64,000 nucleotides of DNA. Source: Chondrus crispus. Taxonomy: Eukaryota > Rhodophyta > Florideophyceae > Gigartinales > Gigartinaceae. Positions within the stretch are counted from its first letter, which is position 1, and each line of letters begins with the position of its first letter. The notes beneath the pieces are model-generated. The model saw only the letters and a program-made list of their open reading frames with translations, was not told where the DNA came from and made no database searches. Positions 31,201-38,280 of the stretch are shown piece by piece. The stretch covers positions 1-64,000 of the forward strand of contig NW_005179304.1 in the NCBI RefSeq assembly GCF_000350225.1, written 5' to 3'. Position numbers and translations under genes: made by a program.

Positions 31201-33291
31201 AGGCAACGGCACGGTGCGTGTGAAGGTGTGCGGGAGTTGGTCCGCTCCAGTCCGAAGCTACAGTTGCAGGAATACGCCGAAGATTTGATAGGCTCTGTTT
31301 GTGACGGACTTCGCAGTGAGCTACAAAGTGTTAGAGAAACTGCTGGAAGTATATTTTCATCACTACTAAGACCCCTGGGCAACGCTATCATTGACGATGT
31401 CATCCCCGGGCTGATTGAAGAAGCGGCAGATGACGAGACAAGCTCTGACGTGGCCCTTGATGCACTCTCACATATGTTACTAAGAAATGGACATCAACTC
31501 ATGCCCTGTATTGTTTCTTGCGCAACTCTGCAAGCTTCTTTAACAGCAAAACAAGCACGAGTACTAACTGTCGCCGCAACAGTTGCCCCGGCAGACTTCA
31601 AAGGGTATGTTGCAGGTGTCACTAGTTGCCTGGTTGATTCTATTGAGTCATCGCCTGGTCTGGCGAATCACGTTTCCGTGTTGAGACTGATGAGTGCATT
31701 GATCTCATGTTGTGAGAGTGCGTCCAGCATCACCTGTGATGAAATACTCTTGCGATACAACGAAACTTATGAAGGACCTCGAATTGCTGCCGGCCAGGCT
31801 TGTATTATGTTGTGTAGAAGTGGTAGTGCAGAGCAGCTTTCCAGGATTGCAGGAAAGCTTCTGGATACGCTCATTCGACAGCTTGCGGACTCTTTTGATT
31901 TGGTTACGAGAGGAGCTTCTCAAGCCTTGTCGGATCTATGTTCGGTCGTACCTAGCGCAACGCTGGTAGCGCACATCCCAGTCATGAGACGCTCGCTAAG
32001 AGCAGTCCGTGATCAGCAAAAATCGAATGGAATCCGTGGCTGCGCTTTGGACAATCGGTTTGCAGAAGCATGTGGCCTGTTCTTTTCAGTATTTTCCAAC
32101 GCAGTAATAAGGGGGGAGGTGGCGCTGCAGGAACAAGCTGCCCTGGCAATAGGGGAGTTGCTGGTAATGACTGAATTGGATGTGGTGAGGTCCTTGGCCC
32201 TTCGACTTTGTGGACCTTTGATCCGTGCGATGTCCGATCGAATACCATGGCAAGTGAAAGTCGCGTTGCTCACGGATCTCACAATCTTGCTGAGGATAGC
32301 TCCGTCGAAGTTGCGAACTTTTTCTCCGCAGCTACAAAATATGTTCTTGAAGAGCCTTAACGAAAGCAGCCCGTTGTTGCGAGGAAAGGCTTGCTTAGCA
32401 TTTGGTGCACTTGCTCCTGTTGTGTTAAGAATAGATGCGCTGTTGCAAGAATTGATATCGGTGGGCATCGGTGGATTATCCCCGAGGTTACAGAAGGCTG
32501 CGTTGGAGTCGTTTTGTCAAGTGTTGGACAACTGCGCACGAAGCCCTGGTGCTCTTGTGAAGAAAGCGCAAGGCCTGCTGACCGGGTTATCTGATGCCAG
32601 TCCTGAAGTGAGACATACGACAGGACTGGCTTTGGCGGCTGTATGCAGATGCGACGAGGAAGAAGAATACATGATCATAGTCAAGTTGGTCCTAGCGAAA
32701 TTAGAACACGGAAAAGAGCTGGAACAAGCGGCGGCATTTCATGCTCTCGGGGCCATACTGTCAACGAGACAGTGTGCCGATGATGTTGAGAAACATGAGT
32801 TGACGAGAGTTGTACGAATCTTATGTTTTGGGCTGAAGCACAATTGTTCAGCTGTGCAGTCAGCCGCGTGTGGGGCTGGTGCAAGACTTATCAGCGCTCT
32901 CAGTTTTGAGAAGCGAAAGCTGAAACTGAATGGACCCAAGGCAGACATGGGTCGACTTATTCTGCGAGAGATTTGTGCAGTGGCGGAAAGTGCAAAGGAA
33001 GCTGGTGTTCGACAGATGGCTGTAAGAGCGTTAGAGAGCTGTGTAGTCCAGAACAAGTTTGCGCTGGGTGTCTGCGTTGAAAGTATTGTGCGATGCATGC
33101 ATGATCCATGCATGGCGGTAAGGACAGAGGCCGAAAAAGTTGCACGACAATCAATCTTGCTACAAAGTCCAATACCAGTAGACGCTGAAGTCGGTGCGCA
33201 GCTGTTTGTGGAATTACTGAGTCCGGAGGATTTTGCATTTGTTGCACAACGCATACCGGAGCTCAAAATGCTGACGGGGAAAGGAATGTGA
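25261..33291 (+). CDS. GCN1: GCN1, HEAT-repeat activator of the eIF2-alpha kinase GCN2
   Basis: GCN1 acts on the ribosome with GCN20 to relay uncharged-tRNA or stalled/collided-ribosome signals to GCN2, which phosphorylates eIF2-alpha (family knowledge). The frame is a single exon of 2676 residues from the first ATG at 25261, almost exactly the usual family length. The frame is open a further 36 codons upstream but without an ATG. HEAT-type helices run throughout. The most conserved, EF3-like block lies at about residues 1400-1700: KWRTKAGSAQLLGAMAF, FMHTIDTASLALLVPLLHRA, IPEVRLMSAQAIGALAASFG, VERSGAAMGLAE. A later block (about 1900-2050) includes IYVRQAGVHVWKTIV and RQRHGACEGVRELV, in the part that in yeast contacts the GCN2 RWD domain. 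It ends at TGA 33289-33291. No frameshift or visible intron; clearly a host gene. Confidence 0.95.
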   Translation: MDCSSPHSRGDSLKGQARCPDDSFFPERLSVYFLHLKNENLLSHLDSEIDVASLRQLLQKNVPTPKTALSFAMCGAFFCKEKASAAMAMELMLVPLGAIERGHAKKGNSQKKRRRFLHTAYFKVTREAMVNNETSLATFLLDALEASVRISFEGLAAVGLLAAIPLELESKHHFRVVKAVVALCMKSHVCITNRIRELPAARLKGAGEGFAHPGIFFEIQRALARQPEVALPAICSLFRIFDVTVLATEAKVYFRAVEKGLKGSDEKMRAICVQFAASLGHCIHDEKVFRIGISLLLDCFKVSKYAYQKIAIVRSLRAYVSSAAEDFSMIGDSVIISTTLDHMQQRICDRKAVNDDIQFAIVSEMSKFACWAMVRWLGRGQWPSSLRRCSTIFVDILTKECWGGAKSALLTGLTGSNPMPALMWDLLGETGFLAVQAIVNSHGKASREDCLRSITLLVCSPKTRTLEDFDNLWNALHRLFGRAAVDSKGIFHEGTADDVRCALFCCKRLVAFDRFTEFSIATTFRFCLHRKAELAKLAILQVRELLEQGVDVKMMFAVLWGTQFEGDYTSDKIAVSGNFGNRDVIAERIGNILLAVAMPGVPSDIIPAVAMAANHPRICAKQAAPGCPSRLSRYWVSLERNFDSPDNTSSRGCNGDWLDSCITRFIGPRGLFSEDPGASSAAFNALRALAHTHNPYSNRVFQSSLMRVEELFLHAVRAVTTERVEESGREKSQQLLTEDECLNQQRHAAEAYVSARGMSNTARITSREGLPHVHSNITIENREPSLTKKNNSHRHKREFHILLEVIQMLVFEAPKSAHGSIGMLLSLVAPLGKVDELEVQCRRALHSIVMVSSQRLKSFRTDICTCLYGLGRGVGVVDSVSRIIVGLKRCVPPFLEQGDFSLVMPILRETLLRGLRPLGDASGARMAGSRQKRSEGALVKGAIEILLEQSKPEAIDSAIVAVESGAGAWAISALEREDEAFVSAAEVLVCMTSYFLTPGTGELAQVLRGALSGNGSVRAATLASIGHLPHFASEEIRCPHDSALGRVLWLSCFDTEDENARLSQELWKLYRHPLDVLDDTLCLLTLLQDSESDIRAMAAKATAASLETSGDENLQRAIISKLFEMYLHAMPEKTVGSEGNGKRMSISEMRDRRFDGRYSRDSMWVTREGVALTIKAMSGNGLLVTAECCDCFEFLLDSGLLDPNEKVQAVMKTAASALARASRSDGPSFLIPLIELRLNQAIPSYASEEDLRLADGRQECLISCLADVAQFLSPSDSRISLIAQQMMKSAVATPSELVQNASGRCLVPLAKAWLCSCDPNSILDPLMSRIWDEEVSYGVRRGASCALAGVCHGMGLNFMKRMRTMSRIKDAVSSKSPHRRQTGLILVETHALIMGRKFEPFIVATIPLLLSCMGDSLSEVRNACWAAARASMAEASSHGVSMILPSLVTGLRGKQWRTKAGSAQLLGAMAFCAPRQLSQCLPEIVPILTNALTDVHPRVIQSSESALSRVAAVIKNPEIRNLSPFLLAALRDPTVKTKGAIDGILSSEFMHTIDTASLALLVPLLHRALRDRSSDLKKKSAAIIGSICGNVSDPGDVFPYLDMLLRALRMNLFDAIPEVRLMSAQAIGALAASFGEESLDGLVQWLLSELLEGTVPSSLSQNAGDRGKGVTSSVERSGAAMGLAEITTSLPEQRLRDILSKIKISGEISTEAREGGLLFIASVPQVLGERFENEMTTVLDMVLKGLADDADSVRDAALKAGRSLVTAYAISSRKTLLGSLLSAMRDNAWRIRLAGTQLLGNMLLVIAECSPQHFSVCKIPGATGYGNDVKGIVEIVSDLDVPEKKTDEDQKSALFDSPEDAAAALTADVAMTRISLVLESTELEELLAALYIVKCDTSIYVRQAGVHVWKTIVSNSPRTLRDVMPAAIHQIVNGLANDDEESRVSAGRALGDLAQKLGERVVPAVLPILKTGLKDNALSERQRHGACEGVRELVRSSPKLQLQEYAEDLIGSVCDGLRSELQSVRETAGSIFSSLLRPLGNAIIDDVIPGLIEEAADDETSSDVALDALSHMLLRNGHQLMPCIVSCATLQASLTAKQARVLTVAATVAPADFKGYVAGVTSCLVDSIESSPGLANHVSVLRLMSALISCCESASSITCDEILLRYNETYEGPRIAAGQACIMLCRSGSAEQLSRIAGKLLDTLIRQLADSFDLVTRGASQALSDLCSVVPSATLVAHIPVMRRSLRAVRDQQKSNGIRGCALDNRFAEACGLFFSVFSNAVIRGEVALQEQAALAIGELLVMTELDVVRSLALRLCGPLIRAMSDRIPWQVKVALLTDLTILLRIAPSKLRTFSPQLQNMFLKSLNESSPLLRGKACLAFGALAPVVLRIDALLQELISVGIGGLSPRLQKAALESFCQVLDNCARSPGALVKKAQGLLTGLSDASPEVRHTTGLALAAVCRCDEEEEYMIIVKLVLAKLEHGKELEQAAAFHALGAILSTRQCADDVEKHELTRVVRILCFGLKHNCSAVQSAACGAGARLISALSFEKRKLKLNGPKADMGRLILREICAVAESAKEAGVRQMAVRALESCVVQNKFALGVCVESIVRCMHDPCMAVRTEAEKVARQSILLQSPIPVDAEVGAQLFVELLSPEDFAFVAQRIPELKMLTGKGM

Positions 33292-33701
33292 ACCACACCT
33301 GGCAGGCGAGTGTGGGGGGGTTCTGCTGCTGAATTACTGTACACAACAAAAATCAGAATCATGTTTTAGGCGGGTAGGGCACTGGATCCTGCTCACATTC
33401 CTCAGATTTCACAGATTTCAAGTGTACGGTGCCCCCCGTTGAAATGACAGTTTGCGGTGCGGCAAAGAGCCCTTGCTCCTATACGAAGCTTCACTGTGCA
33501 AAAAGGCAGGAGCGCACTTAAATCATAAACTCGTCTTTTTTGACGATGAAACCAAAAACCAAAAGATGAAATATGCAATATTTGCCGAAGGTTCGAAATC
33601 CAACACAGCACGCATAGGCATAGCATAGATACAGCGTAGCGCTTTTCACTGTTGTATGCCTCCATTCCCAATACAGTGGACCCTACGCATTAGTGCCGCC
33701 C

Positions 33702-33743
33702 TGTGTGAATAGTATTCACACATGTGTGAATAGTATTCACACA
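33702..33743. repeat. Two tandem 21-bp perfect palindromes
   Basis: TGTGTGAATA-G-TATTCACACA occurs twice back to back (33702-33722, 33723-33743), inside the MITE-like repeat near its left end. Confidence 0.8.
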
Positions 33744-33830
33744 TATTCACTGAATACTAGAAAAACGGCACTAATCCGGAGCGGTAGTGATCAGTGGGGT
33801 GCACCATTGCTCGGCCAACAAAACTCTGTT

Positions 33831-33936
33831 GTTTCCGACCCTCCCTCTCATGTCTACCCTTGGGTAGACATGAGAGGGTAAACATGTCTACCCTTGGGTA
33901 GGCATGTGGGTAGGCATGAGAGGGAGGGTCGGAAAC
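33831..33936. repeat. Nested inverted repeat (GTTTCCGACCCTCCCTCTCATG)
   Basis: Outer arms of 22 bases at 33831-33852 and 33915-33936 are exact inverted copies. Inside, CCCTCTCATGTCTACCC and GGTAGACATGAGAGGG (about 33844-33879) form a second hairpin, and ATGTCTACCCTTGGGTAG recurs. The DNA could fold into a cruciform; it may be a smaller palindromic insertion within the MITE. Confidence 0.75.
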
Positions 33937-34856
33937 AAGGGTAGCTTCCAACCAAAAAGGCTCGTTTTGCAGAGTGATAAAGCATTGCTCACATCGTACC
34001 CCACACCCAGACTCTCCAAAGATCCCACACAACCCTGGACGACGACGTCGTCTGTGACACGTGGCACGACCTGTGTCTGCCAATCTTGGGCGGCACTAAT
34101 CCGAGTGTGGCAGTAACAAAAGCGGCACTATTGCGCGTCCCCCCTGTGGCCTAATAGGGCGCCGATACGAGCAATCTGAACGGTCAGCTGCTTTACAGTA
34201 CGGCTGTCGCTGGGCCGAATCTGGCATTACCTGTGGACAGTCGGTGCGGCGGCCATTTTAGTCGAACTGTAGTGTGGAGTGCGAGTAGAGCATCGTCCCG
34301 CTTTTCCATTTCTTTCGTTCTGCATGTCCCATGCGCCCCACCCTACAACCCGCCTCCATCTAGATAGCAATCAGATACCTCTGTTTAGTCTCAACGCCGT
34401 GAAAACAGCTCTACTCGGTCTTGTGGATCAAGAGCGGCCCAAAAGGCCCGCTTCGCTTTGTGGTACGTTGTTCTCTCCTTATGCCCCCCGGTCACATCAT
34501 CTTGTCGCGCAGCGAGCACTGGTCATAAATGACCGTATATTCAACAGCTCTTCAAATGCGCTGAGGCGATGGGTACATACTCTCGCATCTATCCACACTT
34601 GTGCACTATGGCAATCTTATCGTTGCCAAAGAAATTGGTTTCCCGGGACGCACGTCATAGTTTTCTGGTGTCGTCACGGACTCTCATATACCCTAACAAC
34701 TAACACGGGATTTTCATTTCTGACACATATTGTGTTGTCTACTGCCTTACCTTTTACCGTGCTCACACACACTATGGTCCTGACGTTTTGTTTTACAGCA
34801 GCTTTTTTCTAATCCACACTTGTTCGACCCAGCCTTCCACCACTTGTCTCAGAAAT

Positions 34857-37436
34857 ATGGACGGAACTATCCTTTCCCATGCTTCTAGCAATATCACTGG
34901 TACATATGAGGACAAACTACAAAACATCACAGAAGTTTGTAATGTATCTCGAGAAGAGGCGATCAGAGTCCTCGAGGCTTGTCGAATGGATGAAGCTATG
35001 GCCATAGAGAGATTTCTTAGTGGCAAAGGCGTATCAGTCTGGTCAGAAGTATCAAAAAAGAAGAAGATCGTCTATCGCCCAGTATCCCGGTCCTTCTCTA
35101 AGATCACCGGCGAGAATAATCAAACCCCTCACATGTCCTTTGGCACCAATGCAGTTCGCAGTGGTCACAGACGCACTCAACGTCCTTCAACGCATAGGAA
35201 CAAGGGTGCATCCACGAATTCGTTCCCCAAGAGCCGTACCGTTGACAGCTCCCGTGAGGACAACCCTTCCGCCACACCTTTCGAAAAGCATGAAAGGCCT
35301 GAAAAGCTGTTTACAAGAGAGACTGAGAACCAGCGACTTTCACGTCAACGGAATGACAGCCCCGTCTTCAATTCCGATTCGCCACATGCAGGCATGTGGC
35401 CGGAGGTAGATCACAGTGTTAATAACTTGGATACACGTACCGCAGAAGGGGTCTGGGTTGCGCAGAAACCATGCGCTCACAAATTAGAAGTGTGGCAATC
35501 TCGAGACGATTGTGGGAACGCTTTCGAAAGAATGAATCTGGAACCAGATCCGGTTCCAATCGCGGCTGGGTGCTCAAAAAAATGTGGTATAACGTCAATG
35601 CCTACTGAAGAAAGAGATAACACTCGCATATTGAGACGAAAGTTCAACTACGCAGCAGCAGTAGCGACAGGGACTAGCCACGCCAAAGTAGAGCAGGAGG
35701 TCACTGCCAGTATAGAGAGGGCTGGACTCGCGGACGTTGCGCATGGAAAAGAACCTGCTCTCATGGTCGCCCCGGCGGTTGATAGGTCGCAAGTGTCATC
35801 AGTTAACAAAGCATTGTCGGAGGAGCTACATGCTACTGACGAAAACGATGATGAAAGTCCTAGAGTCCGCGCGGAGGCTCGCATTTCAAAACCGGCGATA
35901 TACGATTCGACTATGGACGAGGCATCAAATCCTTGCGTAGTTGATCAGGCATCCAGAATCTCCACCACCAGCCAGGAATTAAAGCTGGGTACGCCCTCCA
36001 TAGTGCAAGGTGTGTGGGCATCCCGATCGGACAGAGTTTCAGAAGATGTGTCGAGAATCGAGGGGGCCCAGGCGCCTCAGCTTGGCTCTGTTGAAAGCTC
36101 ATCCGGTCTTAAGGTGGGCGGGGGAGTAGGAGAATCGCTTAGTTTGCAATTTGGCTCTCTCGGTTTGAATGGGTTAGAGGGCGTGAACTGGTCAGCATCA
36201 GGCAAGTCATCAGAAAGCGTATCAGCCGTTACCGAAGGTGATGATTCCTGTATTGTCGGAGATCCTTCCGTCACTACTCACGGGTCTGCGTCGAATGCGC
36301 CAAGTAACACACCTGGTGCAGTTTCCGTGGTCTCTCGTTCTGTGCATGCAGCTATCGGAAGTCCGGCTGATCGCAAGGCCGACAAGCTGTTGCCCAACTC
36401 TGCCTCAGTGCCCGTATCGTCTCCGTCCGGGAGTAAGTCGGCGAGATCAGGAGTATTTCCAGTTTTGCCGGTTGCACCAGCGGGGAGTTACGCCACAGCC
36501 AACTATGGGCCACCGTACTTGATACCGCAGGTACACGGGTACTCACCAGCCATCGGTTCATTCGAAAGTTCTGGAGATGCTGGGAGCGCGAGATCACTGA
36601 AAGCAGGTCCGCCTGGGTCACTTTCACTAAACGATCCGGTTAGTCTGTCCGGGCTAGCTTCCGGGAATGGAAAGTTTGCTGGTATCCCAGGACTGGGTGA
36701 CCTTCCTGCGGTCCCTTCAGTTCCTGGTGCAACACGGAAAGACAGCCTTCACGAAATTGCTGACATAGATGACACTTGTGGGCTTTCGTCTTCAGGCCTA
36801 CCTGCAGGTATTGATCCTCTCGGAGCTCCATACATGCTACCAGGTTATCCCTCGATCCAATATCCGGTCTATGCCTTTCCGAACGCACCATACCCAGCGC
36901 CACCTGCCATGACAGCGGCAGGTCCGAATCAATTCCCCTACCCTCATGCTGGACAAGTGGGCCCTGCACAAAGCTCCCGGGGTGGTTTCGGGTTTGACGA
37001 CGGTTCAGTGACACTTGGTCGAACACGGTCGAGCTCAGGAATGGGTGAAAGCGTATACACCCCTGGGGCTTACCTTCCATCATCTCATTCGAATACTCAG
37101 AAAGTATCCAGTGAGGCTTCATACAAGCACATGCGAGCTCCCCCACCGACAGGGAGCAGTCTTGGCCCACTCGGTGTTGGTGGCGGGTTTGTCCACGGGG
37201 TAGCTTACAGTGAATATTCACCTACTACAGGGGGGGCTGGCACCAACACCTTCGTAGGAAACAACGGGACGAACATGGGCTGGAATGGCAGGGAAGGACT
37301 CAGTGGAAGGACTGAAAACGCATCTGGTTCTCGACCTGTCTCTCACGCGGGTTCGCAAGCCTCAGCGCTATATCCTAATGGGCCTGGTGGTGCTCCCGCG
37401 GGGTACTGGGCATTACAAGGGGGCTACTACCCATAG
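34857..37436 (+). CDS. UBA-domain, low-complexity protein of the UBAP2/UBAP2L (GIP1_N-like) type
   Basis: 859 residues from the first ATG at 34857 to TAG at 37434-37436. Residues about 14-62 form a UBA-like three-helix domain: KLQNITEVCNVSREEAIRVL, then ACRMDEAMAIERFLSGKG and WSEVSKKKK. The VxxLxxCxxDxxxAIxxxL pattern followed by W-x-x-V-x-KKK is the signature of animal UBAP2/UBAP2L and resembles plant GIP1 N-domains. The remaining 800 residues are Ser/Gly/Pro-rich and probably disordered, with Tyr/Pro-rich stretches near the end and a YWALQGGYYP terminus. UBAP2L-type proteins bind RNA or ribosomes and help form stress granules (family knowledge); by analogy this may be a cytosolic RNP-granule protein. 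No RGG box follows the UBA domain, unlike UBAP2L. Same strand as GCN1, 1.6 kb downstream. Confidence 0.75.
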   Translation: MDGTILSHASSNITGTYEDKLQNITEVCNVSREEAIRVLEACRMDEAMAIERFLSGKGVSVWSEVSKKKKIVYRPVSRSFSKITGENNQTPHMSFGTNAVRSGHRRTQRPSTHRNKGASTNSFPKSRTVDSSREDNPSATPFEKHERPEKLFTRETENQRLSRQRNDSPVFNSDSPHAGMWPEVDHSVNNLDTRTAEGVWVAQKPCAHKLEVWQSRDDCGNAFERMNLEPDPVPIAAGCSKKCGITSMPTEERDNTRILRRKFNYAAAVATGTSHAKVEQEVTASIERAGLADVAHGKEPALMVAPAVDRSQVSSVNKALSEELHATDENDDESPRVRAEARISKPAIYDSTMDEASNPCVVDQASRISTTSQELKLGTPSIVQGVWASRSDRVSEDVSRIEGAQAPQLGSVESSSGLKVGGGVGESLSLQFGSLGLNGLEGVNWSASGKSSESVSAVTEGDDSCIVGDPSVTTHGSASNAPSNTPGAVSVVSRSVHAAIGSPADRKADKLLPNSASVPVSSPSGSKSARSGVFPVLPVAPAGSYATANYGPPYLIPQVHGYSPAIGSFESSGDAGSARSLKAGPPGSLSLNDPVSLSGLASGNGKFAGIPGLGDLPAVPSVPGATRKDSLHEIADIDDTCGLSSSGLPAGIDPLGAPYMLPGYPSIQYPVYAFPNAPYPAPPAMTAAGPNQFPYPHAGQVGPAQSSRGGFGFDDGSVTLGRTRSSSGMGESVYTPGAYLPSSHSNTQKVSSEASYKHMRAPPPTGSSLGPLGVGGGFVHGVAYSEYSPTTGGAGTNTFVGNNGTNMGWNGREGLSGRTENASGSRPVSHAGSQASALYPNGPGGAPAGYWALQGGYYP

Positions 37437-37974
37437 ACGATACATGTGGCATGCATATTTCGTGACTAGTTACCTCAACATAGCACAATTTCGGCATGAC
37501 CAATACTGGAGAATGGGATCATTCGTAGATTGTGTTGTAAAGATGAATATAACTGTTCTGCAGTGGTCTGATTGTGTTGTAAGATGAATATAACTGTTCT
37601 GCAGTGGTCTCTTTCGAGACAACAGTAGCCCCATGCAAGCTGCGTGATGATTATTGATCACGCGGGGCGTGAAATTTCGTGATTTTGTGTGAATCACGAT
37701 TACTGCGTGAACATCACTCTGTGCAGCGTAAAGTTCACCCGGTCAATACGTGAACGTCTTGCTGCAGAATCACGCAGATCACGAAATTGATCACTCTTTT
37801 CACGCTCATCACCCAAAACATCTACTCCGTCACTCTGCATGACGACATGGTGTTGAGGACTGGCTAGGGTAGTAATTCCAACTTGTGCATATAAACGCGT
37901 CCTCATGTCTTTTTTGGATCGCAACAACATTATTAGTTCTGCCAGAGCACTATCATTTCATACGGACTAGGTGT
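37437..37974. other. 3' flank of UBA gene and possible transposon end
   Basis: Contains the 42-bp tandem repeat (37528-37610). 37640-37830 is dense in TCACG/CGTGA words in both orientations (GAAATTTCGTGAT at 37669 against ATCACGAAATTGATCAC near 37776). That is typical of transposon sub-terminal repeats, and this may be the left end of the element coding at 37975-42313. No exact terminus could be fixed. Confidence 0.4.
37528..37610. repeat. Tandem duplication, 42 and 41 bp
   Basis: GATTGTGTTGTAAAGATGAA... through GCAGTGGTCT occurs twice in succession (37528-37569 and 37570-37610), differing by one A. It lies about 90 bases after the UBA-gene stop codon and may fall within the 3' UTR. Confidence 0.85.
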
Positions 37975-38247
37975 TTACTCAACTGACAGTGAGGCTAAAG
38001 CCTTATCTCTAAAATCTTCTTTTTGGTGAGGAGAAACCGTTGCCCGATGCAGCTCTTCGTCCGTGTGCCACTTGTCCCAGCATTTTGAACAACATATCGG
38101 TTGCCTACATAACAGACACCATTGGATCTCCTTTGAACCACCCTTCTTCTTAAATGTCACACCTTGTAAATCAAACTTATAGTTAAAAGAGCACAAGGAG
38201 CAGTACGCAGCTTTCCTTTTGCCTTTGTGTGCAGTTCGGGACTGCAA
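37975..38247 (-). pseudogene. Cysteine-rich C-terminal segment, PiggyBac-like
   Basis: A 90-residue frame with CSLC, WCLLCRQPICCSKCWDKWH spaced as a zinc-binding domain of the C-x2-C ... C-x2-C ... C-x2-C-x3-WH type. It resembles the Cys-rich C-terminus of PiggyBac transposases. It lies 34 bases downstream of the 38281 frame and probably belonged to the same protein, separated by a stop. It would bind transposon ends if active. Confidence 0.5.
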
Positions 38248-38280
38248 AGTCTCCTTTCTTTGTCAGCTGGCCTATTATAC

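Larger units (their letters stand above)
33674..34113. mobile_element. MITE-like repeat with pogo/Tigger-type ends
   Basis: The left end is TA|CAGTGGACCCTACGCATTAG then TGCCGCC. The right end, read on the minus strand, is TA|CTGCCACACTCGGATTAGTG then CCGCC. The inner 12 bases match exactly, the outer parts loosely, and both sides have TA. CAGTGGACCC resembles pogo/Tigger termini. No coding capacity. GCGGCACTA recurs just outside at 34122, so the right limit is uncertain. Confidence 0.55.
33292..34856. other. Intergenic region between GCN1 and the UBA gene
   Basis: Holds the MITE-like repeat 33674-34113 and its internal palindromes. From about 34250 to 34856 is the presumed promoter and 5' UTR of the next gene. 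A frame at 34279-34812 has no recognisable features and is probably not coding. TTTTGTTTTACAG ending at 34798 resembles a 3' splice site, so a 5' UTR intron is possible; no 5' site was confirmed. Confidence 0.45.

Noticed and set aside
33702..33743. CRISPR-like repeats
   Set aside because: Only two adjacent palindromes with no spacers, in a eukaryotic context.
34279..34812. 177-codon plus-strand frame upstream of the UBA gene as a gene
   Set aside because: No similarity or domain; position and the nearby splice-acceptor-like sequence make 5' UTR more likely.
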